A stretch of DNA of 64,000 nt. Source: Arsukibacterium sp. (lineage in GTDB: Bacteria; Pseudomonadota; Gammaproteobacteria; Enterobacterales; Alteromonadaceae). Shown here one piece after another: positions 1 through 8,595 of this stretch. Both the position numbers and the translations under genes were made by a program. The first letter of the stretch is position 1; the number at the start of each line of letters is the position of its first letter. Where the stretch lies: the NCBI RefSeq assembly GCF_018402695.1, contig NZ_JAGYIM010000009.1, forward strand, positions 124,001 through 188,000, read 5' to 3'. The notes beneath the pieces are model-generated. The model searched no databases. It worked only from the letters and a program-made list of their open reading frames with translations, and was not told where the DNA came from.

Positions 1-540
1 CTGCCTTTCGCTAAGCAAGGCAACTATGGGTTGTAACGGCTGACGCCGGCTGACGGCAATCCGCAGTACTTCACCTTGCTGGTGCTGGTGTACCTGCATC
101 CGGTTAATTAAATTACGCTGCTGTTTAAACGAGCCGTGACCACGAGTGGCGTAATAGAGAATATCTTCTTTTGGCCAGTAAATAACGCCCAGGGCCGGCC
201 AGCCATGCTCTACCAGAGCAATACTCACGGCAAAATCGCCACTTCGGGCAACAAACTCCTGCGTACCGTCCATTGGGTCAATCAGCCAGTAACGTGGCCA
301 ATGCTGGCGCTGCGCTAACGGCATAATGGTCGTTTCTTCAGATATTATCGGGATATCCGGGGTTAAATCCGACAAACGGGCAATAATCATTGCGTTGGCA
401 GCAAGGTCGGCAGAGGTTACCGGGCTGGTATCGGCTTTTTGTTCGGCAACAAAGTCACCGCTTTGATACAGCTGCCATAAATGCTGTCCGGCTTCGCGGG
501 CGGTCTGTTTTACACTCTCAAGCAGTTTGCTTAAAAACAT
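1..540 (-). CDS. cysQ: CysQ, 3'(2'),5'-bisphosphate nucleotidase (3' end beyond the window)
   Basis: This gene encodes an inositol-monophosphatase-fold enzyme that removes the 3'-phosphate of PAP, a by-product of sulfate assimilation. I translated the leftward frame from the ATG at 538-540: 180 codons are present and the frame stays open to base 1, so the C-terminus is missing. The family's metal-binding signatures are visible: a Glu-Glu pair at residues 68-69 (ISEET) and WLIDPMDGTQEF at 85-96, close to the canonical WLIDPLDGTKEF of CysQ. The start lies 23 bases inside the end of nudE, so the two genes are probably co-transcribed and translationally coupled. The nudE-cysQ neighbourhood is common in gammaproteobacteria. 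Identity is secure from these motifs; substrate preference (PAP against other bisphosphates) is inferred. Confidence 0.9.
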   Translation of the reverse strand, partial: MFLSKLLESVKQTAREAGQHLWQLYQSGDFVAEQKADTSPVTSADLAANAMIIARLSDLTPDIPIISEETTIMPLAQRQHWPRYWLIDPMDGTQEFVARSGDFAVSIALVEHGWPALGVIYWPKEDILYYATRGHGSFKQQRNLINRMQVHQHQQGEVLRIAVSRRQPLQPIVALLSERQ

Positions 541-1105
541 CCGGGTTTGCTTCCAGGAATTGCTGTGCCAGTAACAGGGCTGCTACGCTCCTTGCTTCGG
601 TAAAGTCTGCTTGCTGCAATAACAAGTCACTATCACCGCGCGCCCAACTGATAAGTTCCAGCGGTTCGGGTTCATCTCCCTGCTGCTGCTCGGGATACAA
701 ATCGAAGGCCATAACTATATGCATTGTAGCATTAAAATATCCCGGTGCGAGTGCCAGTGACTTTAACGTTACAAAACGAGCGGCACCAAAGCCAATTTCT
801 TCTTTTAACTCCCGGTTTGCTGCGCTAAGAATATCCTCGCCTGGATCAATTAAGCCTTTCGGGAAACCCAGTTGATAATCGTGAGTGCCAGCGCTGTATT
901 CACGGATCAGGTAAAAATGGTCAGGATCAGGGCAGGCAATGATCATTACCGCGCCCCGGCCCGAGCCCCGCATCCGCTCATAGGTTCGCTCTTCGCCATT
1001 GCTGAAGCGAAGCTGCAACTGCTCAATTTTGAATAATCTGCTTTGGGCTACGATTTCCTGCGCCAGAATTTCCGGTACCTGTTTGTTCGTATGGCGCTGC
1101 GTCAT
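518..1105 (-). CDS. nudE: NudE, Nudix hydrolase for ADP-ribose and related dinucleotides
   Basis: This 195-residue Nudix hydrolase has a complete Nudix box at residues 84-106: Gly, five residues, Glu, seven residues, then REL-KEE-IG. The E. coli homologue cleaves ADP-ribose, NADH and diadenosine polyphosphates to nucleoside monophosphates, a housecleaning role in the cytoplasm. The length matches the family. The neighbours support the name: yrfG is divergent on one side and cysQ overlaps its 3' end, as in other gammaproteobacteria. A long opposite-strand frame at 390-875 is only the shadow of this gene. The divergent gap to yrfG is 59 bases, so both promoters must lie in or near it, but I found no convincing -35/-10 pair there. 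Confidence 0.93.
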   Translation of the reverse strand: MTQRHTNKQVPEILAQEIVAQSRLFKIEQLQLRFSNGEERTYERMRGSGRGAVMIIACPDPDHFYLIREYSAGTHDYQLGFPKGLIDPGEDILSAANRELKEEIGFGAARFVTLKSLALAPGYFNATMHIVMAFDLYPEQQQGDEPEPLELISWARGDSDLLLQQADFTEARSVAALLLAQQFLEANPDVFKQTA

Positions 1106-1164
1106 TACTTGCCCTCTGTTACAATCTGCTGTGGTTACTATAAAACGAATGACAGGAAAAACCT

Positions 1165-1854
1165 ATGCTGGACTGGGCACAAATTGACACCGTATTGCTG
1201 GATATGGATGGCACCTTGCTTGATTTACACTTTGACAATCATTTCTGGCTGGAACATTTGCCCCTGCGTTGGTCTGAAATCAGCGGTATTTCGCTGGCCG
1301 ATGCCAAAGCTCAGCTACAAAGTGAATATGCTGAACTAAATGGTAAAATCCAATGGTATTGTCTCGACTACTGGGGCGAGCGGCTCCAATTGCCTATTAC
1401 CGAACTGAAACGCGAGGTAATGGATAAAATTCAGATGCGACCTGACGTTCCGGCTTTTTTAACTGCGCTGAAACAATCTGGCCGTGACATCGTGCTGGTC
1501 ACCAATGCTCACCCCGACAGTTTGTCGCTAAAACTGGAGCGGACCGATTTAGCCAAATATATCGACACCCTTATTTCCACTCATGAATTTGGGGTAACCA
1601 AAGAAAGTTGGGCATTATGGCAAAAACTGCAGCAACGGCTCGGCTTTAAAAATGATACAACCTTGTTTGTCGACGACAGCTTGCCGATCCTGACTGCCGC
1701 TCAAAACTTTGGCATTAAACATTTGCTGGCTGTAGCCAATCCGGACAGTCAGCAACACGCCAGAACCATTAACGAGTTTCCGGCTATTACTGATTATACC
1801 CCGTTGCTGCAGGATATTCTGGCTCATTCGAAACTGCGGACAACGGCCAATTAG
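1165..1854 (+). CDS. yrfG: YrfG-like GMP/IMP nucleotidase (HAD superfamily)
   Basis: This 229-residue protein of the haloacid dehalogenase superfamily has motif I, DMDGT, with Asp13 and Asp15 as nucleophile and acid/base. Motif II (LVTNAH) lies near residue 113, a motif III lysine (TKES) near 150, and motif IV (FVDDS) near 168, so the catalytic set looks complete. The E. coli homologue dephosphorylates GMP and IMP. It is divergent from nudE, as in E. coli, where yrfG sits just upstream of hslR-hslO. Here the gsp operon separates it from hslR. The start follows a GACAGGAAA stretch that serves as ribosome-binding site. The name rests on synteny plus HAD motifs. Confidence 0.85.
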   Translation: MLDWAQIDTVLLDMDGTLLDLHFDNHFWLEHLPLRWSEISGISLADAKAQLQSEYAELNGKIQWYCLDYWGERLQLPITELKREVMDKIQMRPDVPAFLTALKQSGRDIVLVTNAHPDSLSLKLERTDLAKYIDTLISTHEFGVTKESWALWQKLQQRLGFKNDTTLFVDDSLPILTAAQNFGIKHLLAVANPDSQQHARTINEFPAITDYTPLLQDILAHSKLRTTAN

Positions 1855-1876
1855 CTGCCCGCACGGTAAGTCGTGG

Positions 1877-2620
1877 CTAGAACCTGATGGTGTAACGGCC
1901 CTGCTCGTCGGGTCTTCCGACAAATTGCATAGCCTGGTGTACTTCCTGCGGCAGGCTGGCATCGGGTTTTAAACTGCCGTTTACGGTTAAACGGTTATTT
2001 TCAACCGCTGCCGTCACAGCCAGGCCCAGGCTGTTATTGCCATCAGTTACCAGTACCGGGCTACCTTGCTCACAGCGCAAGTCGGCAACAATACTGTTAA
2101 GTTCAAGCCAGGTACCAGTAGGCGGTTGCAGGCGCGCATCCAGCCAGCTAGCATTACCTGCCAGGTTGCTACACCAGGGTTTCCCCTGCTGGAATTCCTG
2201 CACCTCTACCATTAGCTCACCCGTTGCCGCCACTGGCAAGGGTAGCTCTAACAAAGGCAAAAGCTGGCTGACAGGTATACGTAGCAGCGCTTGCTGCATA
2301 TTAAGGCCACTGAAACCGTAAGCAACACTGGCCGTGGCATACGGCAGCTCTCGCTCACCAATACTGCCTGCCGTGATATTAAGTTGTGGTGCCAGCCGGA
2401 AAAGTGACCAGCCATTTAAACGCCAGCGTAGCTGCTGTAGCTGTAAGTTCTGATATTGTGCCACCATAGCACTACCTTGCCAGACCGTACCCTGTACCTG
2501 GCCGAGTTTAACATTGGCGGGCAAGCCCAGCCAATGCACCAACCATGCCGCGGGCAGCAAGTACAGCATAAAAAACAAATACGCGATTACGGCGACTACC
2601 GTTAATTTCCAATACTTCAT
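1877..2620 (-). CDS. gspN: GspN, type II secretion system protein N
   Basis: This is the last gene of the gsp operon, 247 residues. A single N-terminal membrane anchor (about residues 6-29, VVAVIAYLFFMLYLLPAAWL) leads into a periplasmic domain with two cysteines (near residues 149 and 183) that could form a disulfide. GspN is an optional, poorly understood component present in many but not all type II systems and is thought to lie in the inner membrane near GspC and GspM. One base separates its ATG from the TAG of gspM, so translation is probably coupled. No terminator hairpin is visible in the 22 bases between its stop and the stop of convergent yrfG. Confidence 0.85.
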   Translation of the reverse strand: MKYWKLTVVAVIAYLFFMLYLLPAAWLVHWLGLPANVKLGQVQGTVWQGSAMVAQYQNLQLQQLRWRLNGWSLFRLAPQLNITAGSIGERELPYATASVAYGFSGLNMQQALLRIPVSQLLPLLELPLPVAATGELMVEVQEFQQGKPWCSNLAGNASWLDARLQPPTGTWLELNSIVADLRCEQGSPVLVTDGNNSLGLAVTAAVENNRLTVNGSLKPDASLPQEVHQAMQFVGRPDEQGRYTIRF

Positions 2621-2621
2621 A

Positions 2622-3092
2622 CTATTCGATTACCATCCGTCTTACCCGCACAATGCCGCTGGTGTCGGTATCTGCCACATCCAGACTGACCAGTTTCACG
2701 CCATTAGTACTTTGCAGCTGGTCCAGCCAGCGCAGTAACTGCTCGAAAGGTACATCTTCCAGCACCAGTTGCAATTGATCATTTTGCGGCTGCATCCGGC
2801 TAACCCGGATGTTATAAGTCCGGGAACTGTTGCTGACTATCTGCGCCAGACTACCCCCAACTCTGCCGTCACTGGCACCGGCCTGCTGTAACCGTGGCAG
2901 CGCTTGCTGTAATTTTGCCAGCTGCAGCTGAGCCTGAGTTAACGCTTGTCGCTTATTAACGTAGCCTTGTTGCAGTGGCTGCCAGATAAACCAATACAGG
3001 GCGCCGACACCCAGCACCACAGCAGCGATACTAACCAGCTGTTGCTCGCGGGTCGCTAAACTAGCCCACCAGTTCTGTATTTGCTGCTTCAT
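2622..3092 (-). CDS. gspM: GspM, inner-membrane platform protein of type II secretion
   Basis: This 156-residue bitopic protein has a short cytoplasmic N-terminus, a membrane helix at about residues 19-40 (QQLVSIAAVVLGVGALYWFI), a predicted coiled stretch (KRQALTQAQLQLAKLQQAL) and a C-terminal ferredoxin-like domain. GspM binds and stabilises GspL in the inner-membrane platform. Its ATG overlaps the stop of gspL (four bases, ATGA). This means intact upstream translation should help its expression. That matters because gspL carries a frame break whose TGA lies about 600 bases before this junction. Confidence 0.9.
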   Translation of the reverse strand: MKQQIQNWWASLATREQQLVSIAAVVLGVGALYWFIWQPLQQGYVNKRQALTQAQLQLAKLQQALPRLQQAGASDGRVGGSLAQIVSNSSRTYNIRVSRMQPQNDQLQLVLEDVPFEQLLRWLDQLQSTNGVKLVSLDVADTDTSGIVRVRRMVIE

Positions 3093-4280
3093 GTTCTGCT
3101 CCGCATTACTACCGTACCCTGCACTCTGGCGCCATCATTGCTTAATGCGCCTTGTTCAATGACGTAGCCTGCACCTTCCAGTGCCGTTTTTAAGCGTTCA
3201 AAATTCTGAAAGCCACCAGCATTGGCAGAGAACCTGAGCTCGGTGCGGGCGGCATCGAATCGTAAACTATCAACGTTAATATCTCCCACCTCTGCCAGCT
3301 GGCGTTGCAACGCATTTAACAATGTCAGGAAACCCGCAGACTCGCTGCCCATACCTACTGTTGCCAGCTTTTGCTCAACCTGACGGGATAAATTAACCAC
3401 AGTTTCACCCGGAAAGGCTTGCCGGTATTCGGCCAGACTTTGTTGCTGCACCTGAGTTAACTGGCGATCCAGTTGCCAAATTGAGAAACCCTGCACCAGC
3501 AGGTAAACCACTACACAGACACCAGCCAATGCCGCCGTGCTGCGCCACTTTTGCCAGTGTTTGTTGGTCTGGCGTTTTGGTGCATAGGGCCCTTGCAGCA
3601 GGGTAAAGTTAATGTGCTGCAGCTGCCTGGCCAGCAATGCCAGGGGTAGTTCGGGCTCCATACTCTGCTGTAATTGCATGATATCGGCTAGCTCAGGGGC
3701 TATAACTGGCAATATTAGGCAGGGCTGCCAATGCCAGATACTGGGGCCACCAGCTACTATCAATAGCACTGGCCTGCCAGGGGCCTTGCTTGATCAGCCA
3801 CTGTTCATTCAGCTCAATACACGCTGGTAAAGGATTGTCAGGTAATAGCAGGGCATCAGGTAACATCCGCGTCACGTTAAATCCGGCTTCTCGCAGCCAG
3901 CTTAGCCAGCAATCTATCCGCTGTCGCTGCACAACGGCCACTTGCTGTTGATACTGGCCCTCTTGTTGTGCCAGCTCTCCCAACGCCAACCACAGTTGAT
4001 CAATATCTTCCGCCTGCTCATCTTCCAGCATATAAGGCAGCGCCTGCAAAATTTGCCGGGTCGGCCGGGTAGGCAGGCTCACCTGTTTTAACACCACGTC
4101 TGACGCTGGTACCAGGGCAATAACAGGCCGGGCACCAACACGCTCTGCCAATTGCCGCAGCTCACCGGCGTTAGCTATTTCACCTGACGCTATGACCTCA
4201 TCACTATGGCTGGCCCAAACCAGCCAGCTAATAGTCTGGCCTGCCCGGCTTCCCAGCCTGATAATTAACTGTTCACTCAC
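3089..4280 (-). CDS. gspL: GspL, reading frame interrupted by one base
   Basis: GspL links the GspE ATPase in the cytoplasm to the periplasmic pseudopilus. Here it is split over two frames. The first (4280 down to a TGA at 3693-3695) gives 195 residues of the actin-like cytoplasmic domain. The second gives the rest: a membrane helix at about merged residues 248-268 and the periplasmic ferredoxin-like domain. Joining them by skipping one base in the run of four C at 3696-3699 gives one 396-residue protein of normal family length, reading SYSPELADI across the joint. The site reads AGC-CCC-TGA, a layout on which a proline tRNA can slip +1. Alternatives are a sequencing error in the C run, a real loss-of-function mutation, or two polypeptides with restart at the ATG at 3678-3680, 13 bases past the stop. 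Overlaps with gspK and gspM are intact. Confidence 0.85.
3693..3699 (-). other. Frame-change site in gspL (CCCC-TGA)
   Basis: On the leftward strand the sequence is AGC CCC TGA GCT in the upstream frame and GCC CCT GAG CTA in the downstream frame. Reading one base forward at the proline codon, from CCC to CCT, avoids the stop and continues with Glu-Leu-Ala in the second half of GspL. Removal of one C from the four-C run would have the same effect. I cannot tell a programmed shift from an indel or a sequencing error by reading alone. Confidence 0.7.
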
Positions 4281-5263
4281 CCCTGGCCTCCAAATCGCCG
4301 GGCCAATACCCTGACTGTATTCTCATCATCTACTCTGAATATCGACGTTAGCACGAAACCACTTTCCAGATAAGAAGTGGTTGCGAGTAACTGAAAGTAA
4401 CTGGATTTTATCGTTAATAGCGCTTTTACGTCATCTGCCATTTCAACACCGGCAAGTTGTGGTAAGGCCAATAATTCATCGACACTGCTAAAGCCGCCTT
4501 CCGGCCGCTCTGCCAGCAGATCAATCGCGTCTGCTTCAGTAAGCTCCGGTACCAGCGCGGCCAGTAGTACCGCCGTTTCCTCTGTCAGGGTATTAATATT
4601 TAACTGCAGCTGATTATTTTCAGGTATCACGCAAATATACGGTAGCAGCAGTTGCATATCAGCCGGGGTAATATCCAGCATCAGCCTTAACTCACTGTTC
4701 GATACCATCAGCGAATTGGCCGTGTAATAAGGAAACTGCAGTGCGGCGTAATCATCTTCTTCAGCACTGCCAGCGGTACTGAGCAAACTGTCTTCATCCA
4801 GCCAGTCGTGTACCCGTGCGACCAAATATTCAGCCGGTATCGATAAATCTGTGGCAACCAGTTCCAGCAACCGATTAAAACTGCGCTGCGCTGCGGTTTG
4901 CTCAATCCGGCCGGACGGGCCACGCTGGCCGGCTTGCTGTAGTGCATTTAAATTAAAACACGCTTGCAGATCAGTAATTTCGCCGGCGATATTACCATCC
5001 GCTACCGGAAAGCTGGCACCGCTTTGCGCCCAGTCCTGCTCAAGGTTAACCGTCTCTTCACCGCTTAAACTGCGGCTTAGCAGCACCCGGGCAAAGTGCT
5101 CTGCTCCCATCGCATACCAGAAAGCCTGTTGCTGCTGTTGCAGATTTTGCTGGCGTTGCAACTGTAATTGCAGGCGGCCGGTCATATTGACGGCTATCAC
5201 CACCACTATTGCCACAATCATTAATACGGTGATCAGCGCCGCGCCGCGCTCAGTTTGTCGCAT
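4277..5263 (-). CDS. gspK: GspK, minor pseudopilin at the tip of the pseudopilus
   Basis: This 328-residue atypical pseudopilin is known to cap the GspI-GspJ-GspK tip complex. The prepilin signal is RQTERG with cleavage after Gly7, followed by AALITVLMIVAIVVVIAV. The conserved Glu at mature position 5 is absent (Thr instead), as is usual for GspK and unlike the other pseudopilins. The large alpha-helical domain and helix-hairpin-helix-like segments (NINTLTEETAVLLAALVPEL, then GFSSVDELLALPQLAG) match the family. It overlaps gspJ by one base and gspL by four. The prepilin peptidase GspO/PilD that must process it is not in this window. Confidence 0.93.
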   Translation of the reverse strand: MRQTERGAALITVLMIVAIVVVIAVNMTGRLQLQLQRQQNLQQQQQAFWYAMGAEHFARVLLSRSLSGEETVNLEQDWAQSGASFPVADGNIAGEITDLQACFNLNALQQAGQRGPSGRIEQTAAQRSFNRLLELVATDLSIPAEYLVARVHDWLDEDSLLSTAGSAEEDDYAALQFPYYTANSLMVSNSELRLMLDITPADMQLLLPYICVIPENNQLQLNINTLTEETAVLLAALVPELTEADAIDLLAERPEGGFSSVDELLALPQLAGVEMADDVKALLTIKSSYFQLLATTSYLESGFVLTSIFRVDDENTVRVLARRFGGQG

Positions 5264-5982
5264 CAGCGCTGTCCCCGCCGCTGCTCATCCGGTTGTCGCG
5301 GGTCAGCCGGGCTGTCCCGGTTATTGTCCTGCCGGTTCTGACCAGGTGAATCAGGGTTAGGGCCAATCGCAGTGCGCTGCACTACCATGCCCGAGGGCAA
5401 AGTAAATATCCGCTCTATTTCACCAAGGTAGTCATGAGTCAGCGTTACTTTTACGGCTTTTGGCATAACACTGTCCTGCCACTTCTCCAGCCATTCTTCT
5501 CCTTGCAGGTAGCTCACGGTAAATGCTGTCAGATCTTGTTGCAGCCCCTGTACCATTGGCTCACTGCCTGCTACGGCATCAGGGTAAAGGCTGAATAAAC
5601 GTTGCAATTCGCCCTGCTGCAGCCGGTAAGCAACCAATTGCACTTCAGCCCGGGGCAAAATATGGCCCGGATTACGCCAGCCCTGGCGAGTGAAACTGAG
5701 GCCATGATCTTCACTTTCCAGCAAATACTGCTCGCCATACAACCGGTATTTTACCGGCGCCTCACCATCCAGCCGGACATGACGGGTACTGATCTGCATA
5801 AAATCCCGTTCCAGCAGCAGCATAGTGCGCTGCAACTGCTGAATTCTTGCTGTTGCCTCCTGCGATAATTCATCGCTATTGGTCACGCTGGTTAATACCG
5901 CAACAGAGGCCAACCCCACCATGGCAAAAATTGCCGTAGCCAGCAACATTTCAATAAAGGTAAAACCGTGCTGTTTAACCAC
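5263..5982 (-). CDS. gspJ: GspJ, minor pseudopilin
   Basis: This 239-residue protein has a type IV prepilin signal. The leader MVKQHG is cleaved after Gly6, giving mature Phe1, and Glu5 (FTFIE) is present. The hydrophobic helix runs to about residue 30 (MLLATAIFAMVGLASVAVL). The remainder is the beta-rich GspJ domain. The C-terminus ends in a polar tail rich in Asn, Asp, Arg and Pro. GspJ recruits GspK at the pseudopilus tip. Its start overlaps the end of gspI by eight bases and its stop overlaps the start of gspK, in keeping with tight translational coupling. Confidence 0.92.
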   Translation of the reverse strand: MVKQHGFTFIEMLLATAIFAMVGLASVAVLTSVTNSDELSQEATARIQQLQRTMLLLERDFMQISTRHVRLDGEAPVKYRLYGEQYLLESEDHGLSFTRQGWRNPGHILPRAEVQLVAYRLQQGELQRLFSLYPDAVAGSEPMVQGLQQDLTAFTVSYLQGEEWLEKWQDSVMPKAVKVTLTHDYLGEIERIFTLPSGMVVQRTAIGPNPDSPGQNRQDNNRDSPADPRQPDEQRRGQR

Positions 5983-6343
5983 TGGGTTTACCTATAAATG
6001 TAGTGAGTTGAAACAGCACGTCATCGGGTTGCTCAACCAGACTGATACTGACCTCCAACTGGCGCAAATCAGCGTCGGGCACAGTAGTGGCCTGCTGCCG
6101 CCATAGCCATTGCCGGTTAGCCATTTCAACTTCACCCTGCAAAATCTCTTTTGGTGGCCAGTCGGGCTCCAGCATCGCCAGTTGCAGTTGGTTGTTCGCG
6201 ACATAGCTCGCTATGGTAAGCTCTTCAATCTGACTCAGCGCCCGGATATGGCCCGAGCTGGCCTGCATAATCGCCAGACCCGCAGTGGCAAATATTGCCA
6301 TTGCTACCAGTAGTTCTAATAAGGTAAAACCGCGGTTGTTCAT
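5975..6343 (-). CDS. gspI: GspI, minor pseudopilin
   Basis: This 122-residue minor pseudopilin has a very short leader, MNNRG, cleaved after Gly5. The mature end FTLLELLVAMAIFATAGLAI has the conserved Glu5. GspI starts assembly of the tip complex with GspJ and GspK. The length is normal for the family (about 120-130). It overlaps gspH by one base at its start and gspJ by eight bases at its end. Confidence 0.93.
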   Translation of the reverse strand: MNNRGFTLLELLVAMAIFATAGLAIMQASSGHIRALSQIEELTIASYVANNQLQLAMLEPDWPPKEILQGEVEMANRQWLWRQQATTVPDADLRQLEVSISLVEQPDDVLFQLTTFIGKPSG

Positions 6344-6930
6344 CAGCGCACCGCGATAACGTCGGAACGGGTAAGCGGTATGGTGAAGTCGGTGCCTACG
6401 GTCTGACTGACCTGTTCTAAACGCTCTCCAAGCTGAAACATTAACCGGAATGGGCTGACTTCACCAGAGGATAAAATAAACACCTGTGGCAGTACCGGTG
6501 GCTGCTCGCTGTCGCTGTTTTCAAACTCATCATCATCCTGCCAGTTTAGTTGGCTTAACAAGCTAAGCTCAGCCCCTGGCAACCCTTCCAGCTCCAGTTG
6601 CAGCCGGATATCCTCTGCTAACTCATAAGTTTCAGCCGCTTTGGGCTCGTCTGCCTGCAGCCATTTTTCACCGTCAAAATATACAAAACTGTAGCTGCCT
6701 TCCTGTAATACCAGGCCCCATTCCTGCTGTTTTAACATCGCGGTTTCCGCAATAAACTGAAAAACCTGCTGGAACCGTTCAGTTTCTTTAGTCAGCCTTT
6801 GCTCTGGCGAATCGCCACTGAAGTTCAGCACGACAGTGGTAGCCAGTAAGCCGATTAACAGCATTACCAGCATCACTTCCAGTAAGGTGAAACCAGTCTG
6901 GCGCAACCGGCTAAGCAGTATGGTCGGCAT
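6343..6930 (-). CDS. gspH: GspH, minor pseudopilin
   Basis: This 195-residue protein has a prepilin leader of 13 residues ending in QTG, then FTLLEVMLVMLLIGLLATTV with Glu5 in place. The GspH domain includes an acidic stretch (DDDEFENSDSE, about residues 137-147) likely to be a surface loop. GspH is thought to join the tip complex to the GspG shaft. It shares one base with gspG upstream and one with gspI downstream. Identity follows from position in the conserved G-H-I-J-K order and the prepilin signal. Confidence 0.9.
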   Translation of the reverse strand: MPTILLSRLRQTGFTLLEVMLVMLLIGLLATTVVLNFSGDSPEQRLTKETERFQQVFQFIAETAMLKQQEWGLVLQEGSYSFVYFDGEKWLQADEPKAAETYELAEDIRLQLELEGLPGAELSLLSQLNWQDDDEFENSDSEQPPVLPQVFILSSGEVSPFRLMFQLGERLEQVSQTVGTDFTIPLTRSDVIAVR

Positions 6931-7382
6931 TAATTTTCGCTGCTTTCTTCCGCGTCCAGGTTCCAGTTACCAATGTCATCATCAGTACCGGCCACCCGAT
7001 CCGGACCCTTGCTGTACACATCAATCCGGCCCAGCTGACCCGGACTCACCATAATATAGTCTTCGTTCCACGGGTCTTTCGGTAACCGACGAATAAAGCC
7101 ACCTTCCGGGAATGAGCGCGGTGCCGGTTGCGAAGTTGGTGCTGTTACCAGCGACTCAATACCCTGCTCGGTAGTGGGGTAAAAACCATTGCGTAGCCGG
7201 TACATGTCCAGCGCACTTTCCAGCTGCTGAATATCGACCACCACTTTCTGCCGGGCTGCCTGCTCCTGATTTCCCATTAAATTAGGCACCACCATACTGG
7301 CAATAATGCCCAGAATCACGATAACGACCATTACCTCAAGCAAGGTAAAACCTTTTTGTGTCTGCCTTAACATCTTATCCAC
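6930..7382 (-). CDS. gspG: GspG, major pseudopilin
   Basis: This is the shaft subunit of the type II pseudopilus, 150 residues. The leader is cut after Gly11 (QTQKG), leaving FTLLEVMVVIVILGIIASMV with the conserved Glu5. The C-terminal half carries the GspG signatures NGFYPTTEQGIESLV and the Asp-rich calcium-binding loop near GTDDDIGNW. Length and sequence are typical. The start overlaps the end of gspF by eight bases. Confidence 0.96.
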   Translation of the reverse strand: MDKMLRQTQKGFTLLEVMVVIVILGIIASMVVPNLMGNQEQAARQKVVVDIQQLESALDMYRLRNGFYPTTEQGIESLVTAPTSQPAPRSFPEGGFIRRLPKDPWNEDYIMVSPGQLGRIDVYSKGPDRVAGTDDDIGNWNLDAEESSEN

Positions 7383-8595
7383 CTACCATATTATTTAACG
7401 CTAAAATGGGCTGTAATATTGCCATTACAATAAATAACACCATGCCCGCCATCACTGATACCAGCACAGGTTCAAATACTTTTAACGAGACCGTTACCAG
7501 CGATTCAAATTCTTTATCCTGGGCGTTCGCTGCCCGCTCCAGCATACTGTCAAGCTGGCCACTTTTTTCCCCGCTGGCAATCATATGTAGCATCATCGGC
7601 GGAAACATTTTGGTTTGTTCCAGTGCATTTCGAAGCGAGGTACCTTCACGTACCCGGCCTGTGGCCTCAGCCACCGCTTCTTTCATATAGCTATTGCTAA
7701 GCACATCGGCACTTATCCGCATGGCTTCGAGCAGTGGCACTGAGCTGGCATTCAGGATACTTAAGGTACGGGCAAACCGGGCGGTATTCAGGCCGCGGCT
7801 TACCTTGCCGAACATGCCCAGGCGCAAGGTAAAACGGTCCCAGCGGTATTTCAGCTCAGGCTTACGTAATGCCCGCTGCCAGAATACCGCTGCCAGCATG
7901 ATAGCGACCAGCACCACAATACCGTAGTTACGGATAAAATCACTGGCCGCTATCAGAAACAACGTGGTACCCGGCAATGACTGGCCCATATGTTCAAACT
8001 GACCGACTATTTTTGGCACCACGGCCGCCAGCAAAATACTGATCACTAAAACCGCGAAACAGGTTAAAATGATCGGATACAACAACGCCTGTAAAATCTG
8101 GCTGCGCATATGCTGACGCTGCTCAGTATAGTCGGCCAACCGGTTCAGCACTTGCTCTAAATGGCCGGACTTCTCACCTGCTGCCACCATCGAGCGAAAC
8201 AAATGGTCAAACACATGCGGGAATTCCGCCAGGCCTTCGGCCAGGGTATAGCCTTCGACGACTTTAGAGCGTACTGCCATCATCATGTTTTGTAAGCGCG
8301 GTTTTTCACACTGTTCGGCTACCGCCAGCAGCGCGCTTTCAATGGGTAGAGCGGCTTCCACCAGTGTCGCCAGCTGCCGGGTTAGTAACGCCAGCTCTGC
8401 AGCAGAGATTTTCCGGCTTAGCCATTTTCGACCCGACGCAACCAGTTTTTCCTGTTGCGAGGCTAATTCAACACTGAGCGGCTGCAGTTTTTGCTCCCGC
8501 AGCATTTGCCGGGCGTGACGGGCGTTGTCGGCCTCCAACACGCCTTTATTTTTTTTGCCGCGTAAATCGAGTGCCAGATATTCAAATGCGGCCAT
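7375..8595 (-). CDS. gspF: GspF, polytopic inner-membrane platform protein
   Basis: This 406-residue protein has two cytoplasmic helical domains, each built on the repeated T2SF fold (FARQLATLVEAALPIESAL-like and FARTLSILNASSVPLLEAM-like segments). It has three membrane helices, near residues 170-195, 220-242 and 375-398. GspF sits at the centre of the platform and is thought to be the rotor coupled to GspE. The start follows the end of gspE with a one-base overlap. Confidence 0.96.
   Translation of the reverse strand: MAAFEYLALDLRGKKNKGVLEADNARHARQMLREQKLQPLSVELASQQEKLVASGRKWLSRKISAAELALLTRQLATLVEAALPIESALLAVAEQCEKPRLQNMMMAVRSKVVEGYTLAEGLAEFPHVFDHLFRSMVAAGEKSGHLEQVLNRLADYTEQRQHMRSQILQALLYPIILTCFAVLVISILLAAVVPKIVGQFEHMGQSLPGTTLFLIAASDFIRNYGIVVLVAIMLAAVFWQRALRKPELKYRWDRFTLRLGMFGKVSRGLNTARFARTLSILNASSVPLLEAMRISADVLSNSYMKEAVAEATGRVREGTSLRNALEQTKMFPPMMLHMIASGEKSGQLDSMLERAANAQDKEFESLVTVSLKVFEPVLVSVMAGMVLFIVMAILQPILALNNMVGG

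Noticed and set aside
390-875. 161-codon open frame on the plus strand
   Set aside because: It lies opposite nudE and cysQ, whose motifs are intact; its translation has low-complexity Ser/Arg/Cys content and no family signature.
3089-3769. Separate 226-codon gene for the second half of GspL
   Set aside because: Its first codons (GTG at 3769) translate the already coding first half out of frame; real homology begins only after the frame-change site, so I treat it as part of gspL.
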